This document shows, in pieces, positions 1 to 7,867 of a stretch of DNA of 47,669 nt. A program made the position numbers and the translations under genes. Numbering within the stretch: the stretch's first letter is position 1; each line of letters starts with the position of its first letter. Source of the DNA: Oscillospiraceae bacterium (GTDB lineage Bacteria; Bacillota; Clostridia; UMGS1810); assembly GCA_015069095.1 (NCBI GenBank), contig SVJH01000016.1, forward strand, positions 1 through 47,669. The letters run 5' to 3'. The notes beneath the pieces are model-generated. The model saw only the letters and a program-made list of their open reading frames with translations. It was not told the origin of the DNA and did not search any database.

Positions 1-215
1 ATTTCTGTAATTTCAGGTCCGCCGCCATGAATTAAAACAACTTTAACACCAATAAGTGATAAAAGAACGATATCGCCCATAACGGCCTGTTTTAATTCTT
101 CACTTTGCATAGCGTTTCCGCCATATTTAACAACTAATATTTTATTGTTGTATTTTTGAATGTATGGAAGAGCTTCAACAAGAATTTTTGCTCTTTCTGT
201 ATTTGAAATTTTCAA
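1..215 (-). CDS. argB: Acetylglutamate kinase, N-terminal part (cut by window edge)
   Basis: Phosphorylates N-acetylglutamate, the second step of arginine synthesis, in the cytoplasm. About 71 N-terminal residues are visible. They include the glycine-rich nucleotide-binding stretch VVKYGGNAM and the later IHGGGPEI motif, both diagnostic of the amino-acid kinase fold of ArgB. I place the start at a TTG at 215, because GAGGTGA lies a few bases upstream and the translation begins exactly where ArgB proteins do ([12 protein letters not shown]). It follows argJ by 11 bases and is the fourth gene of the argGCJB operon. The C-terminal part, with most of the acetylglutamate site, lies outside the window. 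Confidence 0.93.
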   Translation of the reverse strand, partial: MKISNTERAKILVEALPYIQKYNNKILVVKYGGNAMQSEELKQAVMGDIVLLSLIGVKVVLIHGGGPEITE

Positions 216-226
216 CTTATTTCACC

Positions 227-1444
227 TCAAGTTCTGTAATCGCCGTTGATTTTAACGTAATCGTATGTTAAATCACAACCCCAGGCAGTAGCAGATGCAT
301 CTCCATCGCCAAGAGTAATGTTTATCTTAATTTCATCTTCTAAAAGAATTTCTTTTGCTTTATCTTCGTCAAAATCAACACCGGCACCACGAGTGCACAC
401 GTTTATTGAGCCTTTATCTGACGCAAAACAAACATCAACTTTATTTACATCAACTTTAGCACGGCTGTATCCGATAGAACAAAGAACACGTCCCCAGTTG
501 GCATCAGAGCCGAACATAGCAGTTTTTACAAGAGGTGAGCAAATAACGCTTTTAGCAATTGTTTTTGCGTTTTGTGTATCAATTGCGCCTTTAACATTAC
601 ATTCAATAAGTTTTGTTGCACCTTCGCCGTCTTTTGCAATACATTTGCAAAGAGTGCTTGTAACAAGGTTAAGTGCTTTTTTGAATTTAAGATAATCTTC
701 GTTTTCGCATTCGATTTTTTCATTTTCTGCCAAGCCGTTTGCAAGTACACTTACCATATCGTTTGTAGATGTATCTCCGTCAACACTTATCATATTAAAT
801 GTGTCAACAATATCTTCGCTAAGTGCTTTTTGAAGCATATCTGGTGCGATATTTACATCTGTAGTAATAAATACAAGCATAGTTGCCATATTTGGATGAA
901 TCATACCAGAGCCCTTTGCAATACCTCCGATTTTACATTCTTTACCGCCGATTTCAAAAGAAAAAGCAACTTCTTTTTTAACAAGGTCAGTTGTCATAAT
1001 GCCTTCGGCAGCATCGTTAGAACCATCATAGTTTAGTGAAGATACTAAAGCAGGCATAGCATTTTTTATTGGTGTAATGTCAAGAACCTGACCTATAACA
1101 CCGGTTGATGCAACAATTACATCGCTTGATTTTATATTTGAATATTCTTCAACCAAGCTGCACATAGCCTCGGCAATTTCAACTCCGTTTGCATTACAAG
1201 TGTTGGCATTTCCGCTGTTGCAGATAATAGCCTGCGCAAATCCGTTTTCTATATTCTTTTTAGTAACGAAAATCGGAGCACCTTTAACAAGGTTCTGAGT
1301 GTAAACACTTGCTGCAGATGAAAGCGTATCACTTACAATTAAAGAAAGGTCTTTTTTTGTTTTGTTTTTTCTTATGCCGGCATGAACACCGGTTGCTTTA
1401 AAGCCTTTAGCAGCACAAACGCCGCCTTCAATTTTGGTAAACAT
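227..1444 (-). CDS. argJ: Bifunctional glutamate N-acetyltransferase / ornithine acetyltransferase
   Basis: ArgJ moves the acetyl group from N-acetylornithine back to glutamate, which makes the arginine pathway cyclic; bifunctional members can also use acetyl-CoA. The 405-residue length is normal. The self-cleavage region is present as KGSGMIHPNMATM, with the nucleophilic Thr near residue 187, so the precursor should split into alpha and beta chains. Conserved blocks such as CNSGNANTCN and the C-terminal GDGDASATAWGCDLTYDYV are also seen. It lies between argC (12 bases) and argB (11 bases). An ArgJ in the operon makes a separate NAGS (ArgA) or ArgE deacetylase unnecessary, which is an inference from the family. 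Confidence 0.97.
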   Translation of the reverse strand: MFTKIEGGVCAAKGFKATGVHAGIRKNKTKKDLSLIVSDTLSSAASVYTQNLVKGAPIFVTKKNIENGFAQAIICNSGNANTCNANGVEIAEAMCSLVEEYSNIKSSDVIVASTGVIGQVLDITPIKNAMPALVSSLNYDGSNDAAEGIMTTDLVKKEVAFSFEIGGKECKIGGIAKGSGMIHPNMATMLVFITTDVNIAPDMLQKALSEDIVDTFNMISVDGDTSTNDMVSVLANGLAENEKIECENEDYLKFKKALNLVTSTLCKCIAKDGEGATKLIECNVKGAIDTQNAKTIAKSVICSPLVKTAMFGSDANWGRVLCSIGYSRAKVDVNKVDVCFASDKGSINVCTRGAGVDFDEDKAKEILLEDEIKINITLGDGDASATAWGCDLTYDYVKINGDYRT

Positions 1445-1456
1445 AATTTCTCCTTT

Positions 1457-2395
1457 TTAATATACAAGTCCTTTTGTTTCATCAAGTCCGAGCATAACGT
1501 TCATACATTGAACTGCCGCCCCTGATGCACCTTTTCCAAGATTGTCAAATCTTGAAATAATAAGAGTCTGATTTTCATGACCGTATACAAAAATTTCAAG
1601 ATTGTCTTTTCCTGAAAGTTCGTTTCCGCTGATAAATCCATCTTCAGTCATTGTATTAAAATCATGAACTGTAATAAGAGGATTTCCTTTATAGAAATCT
1701 TTTAGCATTTTTGCTATTTCTTCAGGATTTTTAACATTTAGAAGATTATTGTGAAGCGGAACAGAAACAACCATTCCGCTGTAAAAATCACTAACAATAG
1801 GGTTGAATACAGGGCTATTTTTTAAACCGCAAATTTTTGTCATTTCAGGAAGATGTTTGTGGCAAAGAGTAACACCATACTGTCTTGGTGCTTTGTAAGA
1901 TGAAGGTCTTTCATCGCTTTCATATGCAGCAATCATATTTTTGCCACCGCCTGAATATCCCGTTACTGAATGACAAGTAAATGGATAATCACTATTTGCA
2001 ATTCCAAGTTTTACAAGAGGGTAGGCAATAGATACAAATCCGCTTGCATGACACCCCGGAACAGCAACTCTGTTTGAATTTTTTATTTTTTCTCTTTGCT
2101 CAATTCCAAGTTCACAAAAACCGTATGCCCACGTATCAAGCGTTCTGTGTGCAGTAGATGTGTCGATTATTCTGTCGTTTTCATCTGCCAAAAGAACAAT
2201 TTCTTTGCTTGCTGCATCCGGAAGACACAAAAATGAAATATCTGCCTGTTTAATACATTTTAATCTTTCATTTGTATCTTTTCGTTTGTCTTCATCAATT
2301 TTTATGATGTTTATATCATCACGAGCATTAAGTCTTTCAAAAATTCTAAGACCTGTTGTGCCTTGGTTCCCGTCAACAAAAATATTGTATTTCAT
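1457..2395 (-). CDS. argC: N-acetyl-gamma-glutamyl-phosphate reductase, short (type 2) form
   Basis: Reduces N-acetylglutamyl phosphate to the semialdehyde with NADPH, the third step of arginine synthesis. The N-terminus (FVDGNQGTTGLRIFERL) carries the Rossmann glycine motif. The catalytic cysteine is in VAVPGCHASGF, and HKHLPEM provides a conserved active-site His. At 312 residues, and from the N-terminal pattern, it belongs to the shorter ArgC type rather than the ~340-residue type usual in Bacillus. It sits 12 bases after argG and 12 before argJ on the same transcript. Confidence 0.95.
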   Translation of the reverse strand: MKYNIFVDGNQGTTGLRIFERLNARDDINIIKIDEDKRKDTNERLKCIKQADISFLCLPDAASKEIVLLADENDRIIDTSTAHRTLDTWAYGFCELGIEQREKIKNSNRVAVPGCHASGFVSIAYPLVKLGIANSDYPFTCHSVTGYSGGGKNMIAAYESDERPSSYKAPRQYGVTLCHKHLPEMTKICGLKNSPVFNPIVSDFYSGMVVSVPLHNNLLNVKNPEEIAKMLKDFYKGNPLITVHDFNTMTEDGFISGNELSGKDNLEIFVYGHENQTLIISRFDNLGKGASGAAVQCMNVMLGLDETKGLVY

Positions 2396-2407
2396 ATAAT
2401 CAATCCC

Positions 2408-3634
2408 TTAAAATTCGTTTTCGCGTCCAGCTCTTTTGTCAAGTATTGCTTTAACTTTAATTGGAAGACCGTAAAGGTTGATAAATCCCTGAGAATCCAT
2501 CTGGTTGTAATCTTCGTCTTCGCCAAATGATGCTGTAAGTTCATCATATAGTGTGTATGGACTTTCAACACCGGCGTTTATGATGTTACCTTTGTAAAGT
2601 TTTAATTTAACATCACCTGTAACAGTTTTCTGTGTTTCATCAACAAAAGCACAAATTGCTTTTCTAAGTGGAGTAAACCACTGACCGTTGTATACGATGT
2701 CAGCCATTTTCTGAGCAACCATTGCTTTAAAATGAGCAGTTTCTTTATCTAAACAAATTGTTTCAAGAACTTCGTGAGCGTGGTATAGAATTGTGCCGCC
2801 TGGTGTTTCGTAAACGCCACGGCTCTTCATACCAACAAGTCTGTTTTCAACAACATCAAAAATACCAATACCGTTTTTGCCACCAAGTTCGTTAAGTTTT
2901 TCAATTAGTGCTACACCGTCAAGTTTTTCTCCGTTAACTTTAACAGGAATACCTTTTTCAAAAGAAATTGTAACGTATGTAGGTTCATCAGGTGCTTTTT
3001 CAGGAGAAACGCCAAGTTCTAAAATTTTGTCGAACATTGGTTCGTTTTTAGGATCTTCAAGGTCTAAACCTTCGTGAGATAAATGCCATAGGTTTTTATC
3101 TTTAGAGTAGTTTGTTTCTCTTGTAATTTTAAGAGGGATGTTGTGTGCTTCTGCATAGTCAATTTCATCGTCTCTTGATTTTAAATCCCAAATTCTCCAA
3201 GGAGCAATGATGTCAAGTTCAGGAGCAAATGCTTTGATACTAAGTTCAAAACGTACCTGGTCATTACCTTTACCTGTGCAACCATGACAAATTGCTTCTG
3301 CGCCTTCTTTTTTAGCAATTTCAACAAGTCTTTTTGCAATGATAGGACGTGCAAAAGATGTACCTAAAAGGTAACCTTCGTATTTAGCGCCTGCTTTTAG
3401 AGTAGGCCAGATGTAATCTTCAACAAATTCTTTCTGTAAATCTTCAATGTAAAGTTTGCTTGCACCAGTTTTAAGTGCTTTTTCTTCAAGACCGTCAAGT
3501 TCTGCTTTCTGACCAACGTCAGCAGCAACAGCAATAACTTCACAGTTGTCGTAATTTTCTTTTAACCACGGAATAATGATAGAAGTATCAAGTCCGCCTG
3601 AGTAAGCAAGTACAACTTTTTTATAACTTTTCAT
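2408..3634 (-). CDS. argG: Argininosuccinate synthase
   Basis: Joins citrulline and aspartate with ATP to form argininosuccinate. The PP-loop nucleotide-binding motif AYSGGLDTS is at residues ~10-18, and [13 protein letters not shown], the citrulline/aspartate site, is near residue 120. The 408-residue length is standard. The start has AAAGGAG 6-9 bases upstream. It is first in the argGCJB operon, directly behind a consensus promoter and ArgR-like boxes. argH, often next to argG, is not present in this window. Confidence 0.97.
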   Translation of the reverse strand: MKSYKKVVLAYSGGLDTSIIIPWLKENYDNCEVIAVAADVGQKAELDGLEEKALKTGASKLYIEDLQKEFVEDYIWPTLKAGAKYEGYLLGTSFARPIIAKRLVEIAKKEGAEAICHGCTGKGNDQVRFELSIKAFAPELDIIAPWRIWDLKSRDDEIDYAEAHNIPLKITRETNYSKDKNLWHLSHEGLDLEDPKNEPMFDKILELGVSPEKAPDEPTYVTISFEKGIPVKVNGEKLDGVALIEKLNELGGKNGIGIFDVVENRLVGMKSRGVYETPGGTILYHAHEVLETICLDKETAHFKAMVAQKMADIVYNGQWFTPLRKAICAFVDETQKTVTGDVKLKLYKGNIINAGVESPYTLYDELTASFGEDEDYNQMDSQGFINLYGLPIKVKAILDKRAGRENEF

Positions 3635-3668
3635 AGTAAAAAACTCCTTTTAAAATAAATATGGTGTA

Positions 3669-3697
3669 ATTATACTACCTAAATTAAAAAATGTCAA
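3669..3697 (-). promoter_or_regulatory. Consensus SigA-type promoter of the arg operon
   Basis: On the minus strand a perfect -35 TTGACA (3697-3692) is followed, after exactly 17 bases, by a perfect -10 TATAAT (3674-3669). Transcription should start near 3662, giving a leader of about 28 bases before argG with AAAGGAG at 3650-3644. A promoter this strong is expected to need repression, in agreement with the adjacent ArgR-like boxes. Confidence 0.85.
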
Positions 3698-3705
3698 GCA
3701 AAAAA

Positions 3706-3767
3706 TGAATAAATATTCAACTTTTTTAAAAAATATTCATAAAAATGCATAAATATGCAAATATTCA
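3706..3767. promoter_or_regulatory. Cluster of ArgR-like operator boxes
   Basis: TGAATAAATATTCA at 3706-3719 fits the ArgR/AhrC ARG-box pattern (TGAAT-N4-ATTCA). TGCATAAATATGCA at 3746-3759 is a second symmetric copy, 40 bases away centre to centre. TTCATAAAAATGCA at 3736-3749 and TGCAAATATTCA at 3756-3767 are overlapping partial copies. The first box lies just upstream of the argG -35. Arginine-dependent repression by ArgR is inferred; argR itself is not in the window. Confidence 0.7.
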
Positions 3768-3835
3768 ATAAAATTATGCATAAAATCGTGTATATTTGTA
3801 TTAAAATGAAAAATATGCATAATATTATAAAGAAG

Positions 3836-3870
3836 AAAACCGCAAAAATAATAATTATTTTGCGGTTTTT
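3836..3870 (-). terminator. Terminator after rlmH
   Basis: AACCGCAAAA and TTTTGCGGTT flank a short AT-rich loop. The hairpin lies immediately after the rlmH stop codon on the minus strand and is followed by a T-rich stretch. It separates the rlmH operon from the arg operon promoter. T-richness on the other side means it could also work on the plus strand. Confidence 0.8.
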
Positions 3871-3874
3871 GTGT

Positions 3875-4354
3875 TTATTTATGATATTCTTCATTTGCAT
3901 TTATTTTAAATGCACGATAAGTTTGTTCCAAAAGGATTACACGCATAAGTTGATGCGGAAAAGTCATTTTTGAAAAACTAAGTTTAAAATTGCTCATTTT
4001 TTTAATTTCTTCGTCAATTCCAAGCGAGCCACCTATGATAAAGGTAATTGAACTTGCTCCTGAGACGGTAATGTCAGAAAATTTTTGTGCAAGTTCCTTA
4101 GATGAAATATTTTTTCCTTCAACGCAAAGTGCAATAATGTAATCTTTTGGTGAAAGATGTTTTGCAATTTTTTCGCCTTCAGTTTTTATAACTTTTTCTT
4201 CTTCTGCCTTTGACGCATTGTCGGGTATTTTTTCATCTGCAAGTTCGATAATTTCAAGTTTTGCAAATCGAGAAATTCTTTTTGAGTATTCATCTATCGC
4301 ATCTTTTAAGTATTTTTCTTTAATTTTTCCTACACAAATAATTTTAATTTTCAT
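3875..4354 (-). CDS. rlmH: 23S rRNA (pseudouridine1915-N3)-methyltransferase RlmH
   Basis: A SPOUT-fold methyltransferase that methylates pseudouridine 1915 in helix 69 of 23S rRNA, acting on assembled 70S ribosomes. The protein starts KIKIICVGKIKEKYL and ends with the knot region FIIGGSLGI and the MTFPHQLMRVILLEQTYRAF signature, which includes SAM-binding residues. Translated from the ATG at 4354 it is 159 residues, as in the family. An ATG at 4357 is equally possible, with GAGGATGAG just upstream. The start overlaps the end of dinB by about 11 bases, so translation is probably coupled. Last gene of its operon. Confidence 0.96.
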   Translation of the reverse strand: MKIKIICVGKIKEKYLKDAIDEYSKRISRFAKLEIIELADEKIPDNASKAEEEKVIKTEGEKIAKHLSPKDYIIALCVEGKNISSKELAQKFSDITVSGASSITFIIGGSLGIDEEIKKMSNFKLSFSKMTFPHQLMRVILLEQTYRAFKINANEEYHK

Positions 4355-5576
4355 CATACTCATCCTCATTTTCAGAGTGTGTTTTTATAGTTTCGTTTTT
4401 AAGTGTGCTTCCATATACTACGGATTCATTTCCAAACCGTTTTCTTATTGTGTCCATAGATTTTTCCATATTTTCATACTTTTCTTTGTTTGAATCAATT
4501 TTATAAAATAAATCTTCCTGAACAAAAGAATTTTCATCAATAAGATTTCCGCCTGTAACAGACAAAAGTCTTACCGGCGTTTTGTAACTCCAGTTTTTTT
4601 CAAAAAGGTTTATGCAAAAAGAGTATAAATCAACTGCAAGATTAGTTGGAACATCTGTTTTGCAACGTCTTGTGATAGTTTTTAAATCTTCACTTTTTAT
4701 GCCAAGTTGAACATACTGACACTTTAAACCTTTCATCCTAAGACGCATTGCAACTTCGTCGCAAAGCACCATTATACCGCTTTTAATCTCTTCCTCACTA
4801 CACAGATTTCTTGTAAATGTAATTGAGTTTCCAACGCTTTTTTCTCTTTCCTGCTCATCAAATTTCAAAACGGGTGCTTCGTCAATTCCATTAGCATAAT
4901 TCCATATTGTTTCGCCTTGTTTTCCCATAAGTTTTTTAAGGATTTCTTTGTTAGATTTTGCAAGGTCGCCGATAGTTTTAATGTTTAACATATCAAGATG
5001 TTTAAGTGTGCTTCTTCCCACAAATAAAAGGTCGGTAACAGGGAGGGGATAAACAATTTTTTCTACATTTTCTCTCGAAATTTCAGTTATGGCATCAGGT
5101 TTTTTATAGTCGCTTCCAAGTTTCGCAAAAACTTTATTAAACGATACACCGATAGATAAAGTAAGCCCTGTTTCTTCTTTTACTTCATTACTTATTTTTT
5201 GTGCAATTTCTAAGCCGCTGCCAAAAATTCTTGTACTTCCCGTTACGTCAAGCCAACTTTCGTCAATACCGAACGGCTCAACTAAATCTGTGTATTTTTG
5301 ATATATTCCGTTTACAATCTGAGAATAATAATAGTACTTGTCATGATGTGGCGGAACAAGTACTAAATCAGGACATTTTAATTTTGCCTGCCATATTGTT
5401 TCGGCAGTTTTTACGTTGTATTTTTTTGCAAGTTCGTTTTTTGCAAGAATAATACCGTGTCTGCTTTTGGGATTTCCTGCAACAGCCATCGGTACATTTT
5501 TAAGGTCGGGATTAAAAAGACATTCTACTGATGCGAAAAATGAGTTAAGGTCGCAGTGCAGAATAATTCTTTCCAT
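4344..5576 (-). CDS. dinB: DNA polymerase IV (Y-family, translesion)
   Basis: An error-prone polymerase that copies past damaged template bases. The N-terminal catalytic block HCDLNSFFASVE carries the first metal-binding Asp. GIDESWLDVTG carries the second Asp-Glu pair; the usual form is SIDEAYLDVT, so Ser-Trp replaces Ala-Tyr. A helix-hairpin-helix thumb region (LDMLNIKTIGDLAKSN) follows, then the little-finger domain. At 410 residues it is full length for DinB. No clear beta-clamp-binding pentapeptide is evident at the very C-terminus. It lies 14 bases after the ABC-F gene and overlaps rlmH. No LexA-type box was recognised. Confidence 0.94.
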   Translation of the reverse strand: MERIILHCDLNSFFASVECLFNPDLKNVPMAVAGNPKSRHGIILAKNELAKKYNVKTAETIWQAKLKCPDLVLVPPHHDKYYYYSQIVNGIYQKYTDLVEPFGIDESWLDVTGSTRIFGSGLEIAQKISNEVKEETGLTLSIGVSFNKVFAKLGSDYKKPDAITEISRENVEKIVYPLPVTDLLFVGRSTLKHLDMLNIKTIGDLAKSNKEILKKLMGKQGETIWNYANGIDEAPVLKFDEQEREKSVGNSITFTRNLCSEEEIKSGIMVLCDEVAMRLRMKGLKCQYVQLGIKSEDLKTITRRCKTDVPTNLAVDLYSFCINLFEKNWSYKTPVRLLSVTGGNLIDENSFVQEDLFYKIDSNKEKYENMEKSMDTIRKRFGNESVVYGSTLKNETIKTHSENEDEYDEN

Positions 5577-5590
5577 TTAAAATCCCCCCC

Positions 5591-7489
5591 TTATAAATTT
5601 CCAAGTTCGTTTTCGTATTTTTCAAATTCTTCGTAAAGTTCCATTATGGTTTCGTTGTTTTTTTCAATTTCTTTATATATTTCGTTGCATTTTTCATAAT
5701 CTGTTGCATTTGTTACAAGTTCTTCGTTTAAAAGAGTATTTTTTTCTTCTAAAATTGCTATTTCTTCTTCAGTTTTTGATATTTTTTTCTCAAGACTTCT
5801 TTTTAGTCCCAAAAGACGTTTTTCTTCCTGATATGAATTTGTTTTCTTTTCTGAAGGCTTGTTTGAAACAGTACTTTCAACGTCTTTTTTTTCAAGATAA
5901 TAATCGTAGTTTCCGTCAAATGAGCGAACACCATCGCTTGTAAGTTCAACAATTTTAGTTGCAACTTTGTTTAGAAAGTATCTGTCATGGCTTACAAAAA
6001 ATACAGTTCCGTCAAAGTTTTTAAGCGACAGGTCAAGTTTTTCCTTTGCAGGAAGGTCAAGATGGTTTGTAGGCTCGTCTAAAAAAAGCGTATTTCTTTT
6101 TTCGAGCATAATTGTAAGAAATGCAAGTTTTGCTCGTTCTCCTCCGCTTAACATAGAAACTTTTTTATAAATATCATCATCCGAAAAATTTATGCTTCCT
6201 AGAAGTGTTCTTATTTGAGTTTCTGTAAGAGTAGGGTTTTTGTCATAAACTTCGTCAAAAACAGTTTTGTTGTCATCAACTGTTTTTAAGTCCTGATCAT
6301 AATAACTTATTTCAACGTTTCGTCCGATTTCAAATTCGCCGTCGTAGTCTTTGTGAAGTCCCAAAATCGTTTTTATAAGTGTAGATTTTCCAACACCGTT
6401 ATCGCCAACAAGGGCAACTTTTTCGCCTCGTTTTACATCAAACGAAACGTTTTTGCATAGTATTTTTTTAATATCGGAATCTATTTTTAAAGTTAAATTT
6501 TCAATAGTTAAAACATCTTTGTACGATGCAAATTCCTTTTCAAATTTAAATCCGCGAAATTCTTTTTCAGATTGAGGTTTATCTACTACTTCAATTCTTT
6601 CAATCATTTTTTGTCTGCTTTGTGCCATTTTCGTAGTAGATGCTCTTACTAAGTTTTTTGCAACGTATTCTTCAAGTTTTTTAATCTCTTTTTGTTGATG
6701 TTCGTACGTTTTAAGTTCTATTTCGTAGTTCTTTTCTTTTTGCTCTAAATATTTTGAATAATTGCCAACATAATGAGTGCATTTGCAGTTTGAAATTTCA
6801 TAAATTGATGTGAAAAGCGAGTCTAAAAAATATCTGTCGTGGCTAACTGCAACAATTGCACCTCTGTATGATTTTAAATAGTCTTCAAGCCATTGCATTG
6901 TTTTAAAATCGAGGTGGTTTGTAGGCTCGTCAAGAAGTAGAATTTCAGGCTCTGCAAGAAGTAGTTTTGCAAGAGAAAGTTTAGTTTTTTCACCGCCTGA
7001 AAGCCTTGAAATTTCCATATTTTTATCAAACGAGCCAAAGCCCATTCCGTTAAGGACTGTGTCAATTTTGGCTTTAATTGTAAAACCGTCATTTTTTTCA
7101 AATTGTTCACTTTTTGTTGCGTATGATTTAAGCAGTCTTTCGTGTTCTGCCTCGTCGGTAGTTTTTCCAAGTTCTTTTTCTATATTTCGCATTTCTTCTT
7201 CAAGTGCACTTACAGAAGAAAAAACGCTCATCATCTCTTCCCATATTGTGTTTTTGTGCATATCGGAATCAACCTGTTTTAAGTATCCGATACGTGCTCC
7301 TTTTGCAATGATTATATTACCTTTATCATACGTTTCTTCTTTTGAAATGATCTTTAAAAGAGTAGACTTTCCGCATCCGTTTTTACCGATAATTCCAATT
7401 CTTTCTCTGTCTTCGAGTTTTAATGAAACATCGTTTAAAATTTCATCTATTCCAAAACTTTTTGAAATGTCAATAAGTTGTAAAACCAT
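5591..7489 (-). CDS. ABC-F family ATPase (Uup/YdiF-like)
   Basis: A soluble protein with two ABC ATPase domains in one chain and no membrane segment, the ABC-F layout of translation factors that act at the ribosomal E site. Walker A motifs are GKNGCGKST and GDNGVGKST, signatures are LSGGEKTKL and LSGGERAKL, and Walker B motifs are LLLDEPTNHLD and LFLDEPTNHLD. The linker between the domains is long and charged. The C-terminal ~90 residues form a coiled coil, as in Uup/YdiF/YfmR proteins. I choose the ATG at 7489, because AGAGGT lies 6-7 bases upstream and an earlier in-frame ATG at 7522 overlaps the previous gene. Housekeeping ABC-F and antibiotic-resistance subfamilies cannot be told apart here, but the operon suggests housekeeping. 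Confidence 0.93.
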   Translation of the reverse strand: MVLQLIDISKSFGIDEILNDVSLKLEDRERIGIIGKNGCGKSTLLKIISKEETYDKGNIIIAKGARIGYLKQVDSDMHKNTIWEEMMSVFSSVSALEEEMRNIEKELGKTTDEAEHERLLKSYATKSEQFEKNDGFTIKAKIDTVLNGMGFGSFDKNMEISRLSGGEKTKLSLAKLLLAEPEILLLDEPTNHLDFKTMQWLEDYLKSYRGAIVAVSHDRYFLDSLFTSIYEISNCKCTHYVGNYSKYLEQKEKNYEIELKTYEHQQKEIKKLEEYVAKNLVRASTTKMAQSRQKMIERIEVVDKPQSEKEFRGFKFEKEFASYKDVLTIENLTLKIDSDIKKILCKNVSFDVKRGEKVALVGDNGVGKSTLIKTILGLHKDYDGEFEIGRNVEISYYDQDLKTVDDNKTVFDEVYDKNPTLTETQIRTLLGSINFSDDDIYKKVSMLSGGERAKLAFLTIMLEKRNTLFLDEPTNHLDLPAKEKLDLSLKNFDGTVFFVSHDRYFLNKVATKIVELTSDGVRSFDGNYDYYLEKKDVESTVSNKPSEKKTNSYQEEKRLLGLKRSLEKKISKTEEEIAILEEKNTLLNEELVTNATDYEKCNEIYKEIEKNNETIMELYEEFEKYENELGNL

Positions 7490-7499
7490 TTTAATACCT

Positions 7500-7715
7500 C
7501 TATAATCTAAAATCTTCTTCACTAAAACGCGAAAAATCAGGTTTCTTTTTTCTTTTTATTTCGCGTTTGAAAATATCATATTCGTATTTTCTGCAAACAA
7601 AATCTTCTTTAACATTTTTGTTCTTTTTTGTGCAAAAAACCATTTCATCCTCATCGCATTTTTTACTGTTTACACAAAAAACGCACCTTGGATTATCAAC
7701 ACCTTTGTATATCAT
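7500..7715 (-). CDS. Small cysteine-rich protein of unknown function
   Basis: A 71-residue protein that I cannot place in a named family. Five cysteines (residues 11, 14, 20, 28, 41), starting with CVFC, suggest a small zinc- or disulfide-stabilised fold. The C-terminus is highly basic (KREIKRKKKPDF), possibly for nucleic-acid or ribosome contact, which is inference. The SD (TTGGAGTGAT) and a TTGTGC-17-TAAAAT promoter support it as a real gene. It is first in the operon with the ABC-F ATPase, dinB and rlmH, ending 10 bases before the ABC-F start. Confidence 0.75.
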   Translation of the reverse strand: MIYKGVDNPRCVFCVNSKKCDEDEMVFCTKKNKNVKEDFVCRKYEYDIFKREIKRKKKPDFSRFSEEDFRL

Positions 7716-7735
7716 ATTATCACTCCAATAACGCT

Positions 7736-7764
7736 ATTTTAACATAAAATTTCAAATTGCACAA
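7736..7764 (-). promoter_or_regulatory. Promoter of the Cys-rich/ABC-F/dinB/rlmH operon
   Basis: On the minus strand TTGTGC (7764-7759) and TAAAAT (7741-7736) are 17 bases apart, upstream of the gene starting at 7715. It diverges from the lon promoter; the two occupy opposite ends of a 152-base intergenic region. Confidence 0.55.
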
Positions 7765-7794
7765 TATCTGCTAAAATTATTTTTAAAATTTTAC

Positions 7795-7823
7795 TTGCTA
7801 AAGTGATAAAAAGATAGTATAAT
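7795..7823 (+). promoter_or_regulatory. Promoter of lon
   Basis: TTGCTA (7795-7800) and TATAAT (7818-7823) are separated by 17 bases. The start would be near 7830, about 38 bases before lon. No CIRCE or CtsR-type heat-shock operator was seen in the region. Confidence 0.7.
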
Positions 7824-7867
7824 ATATTAAGTTATACAAATAATATTTAGTTTTAAGGATTACAAGG

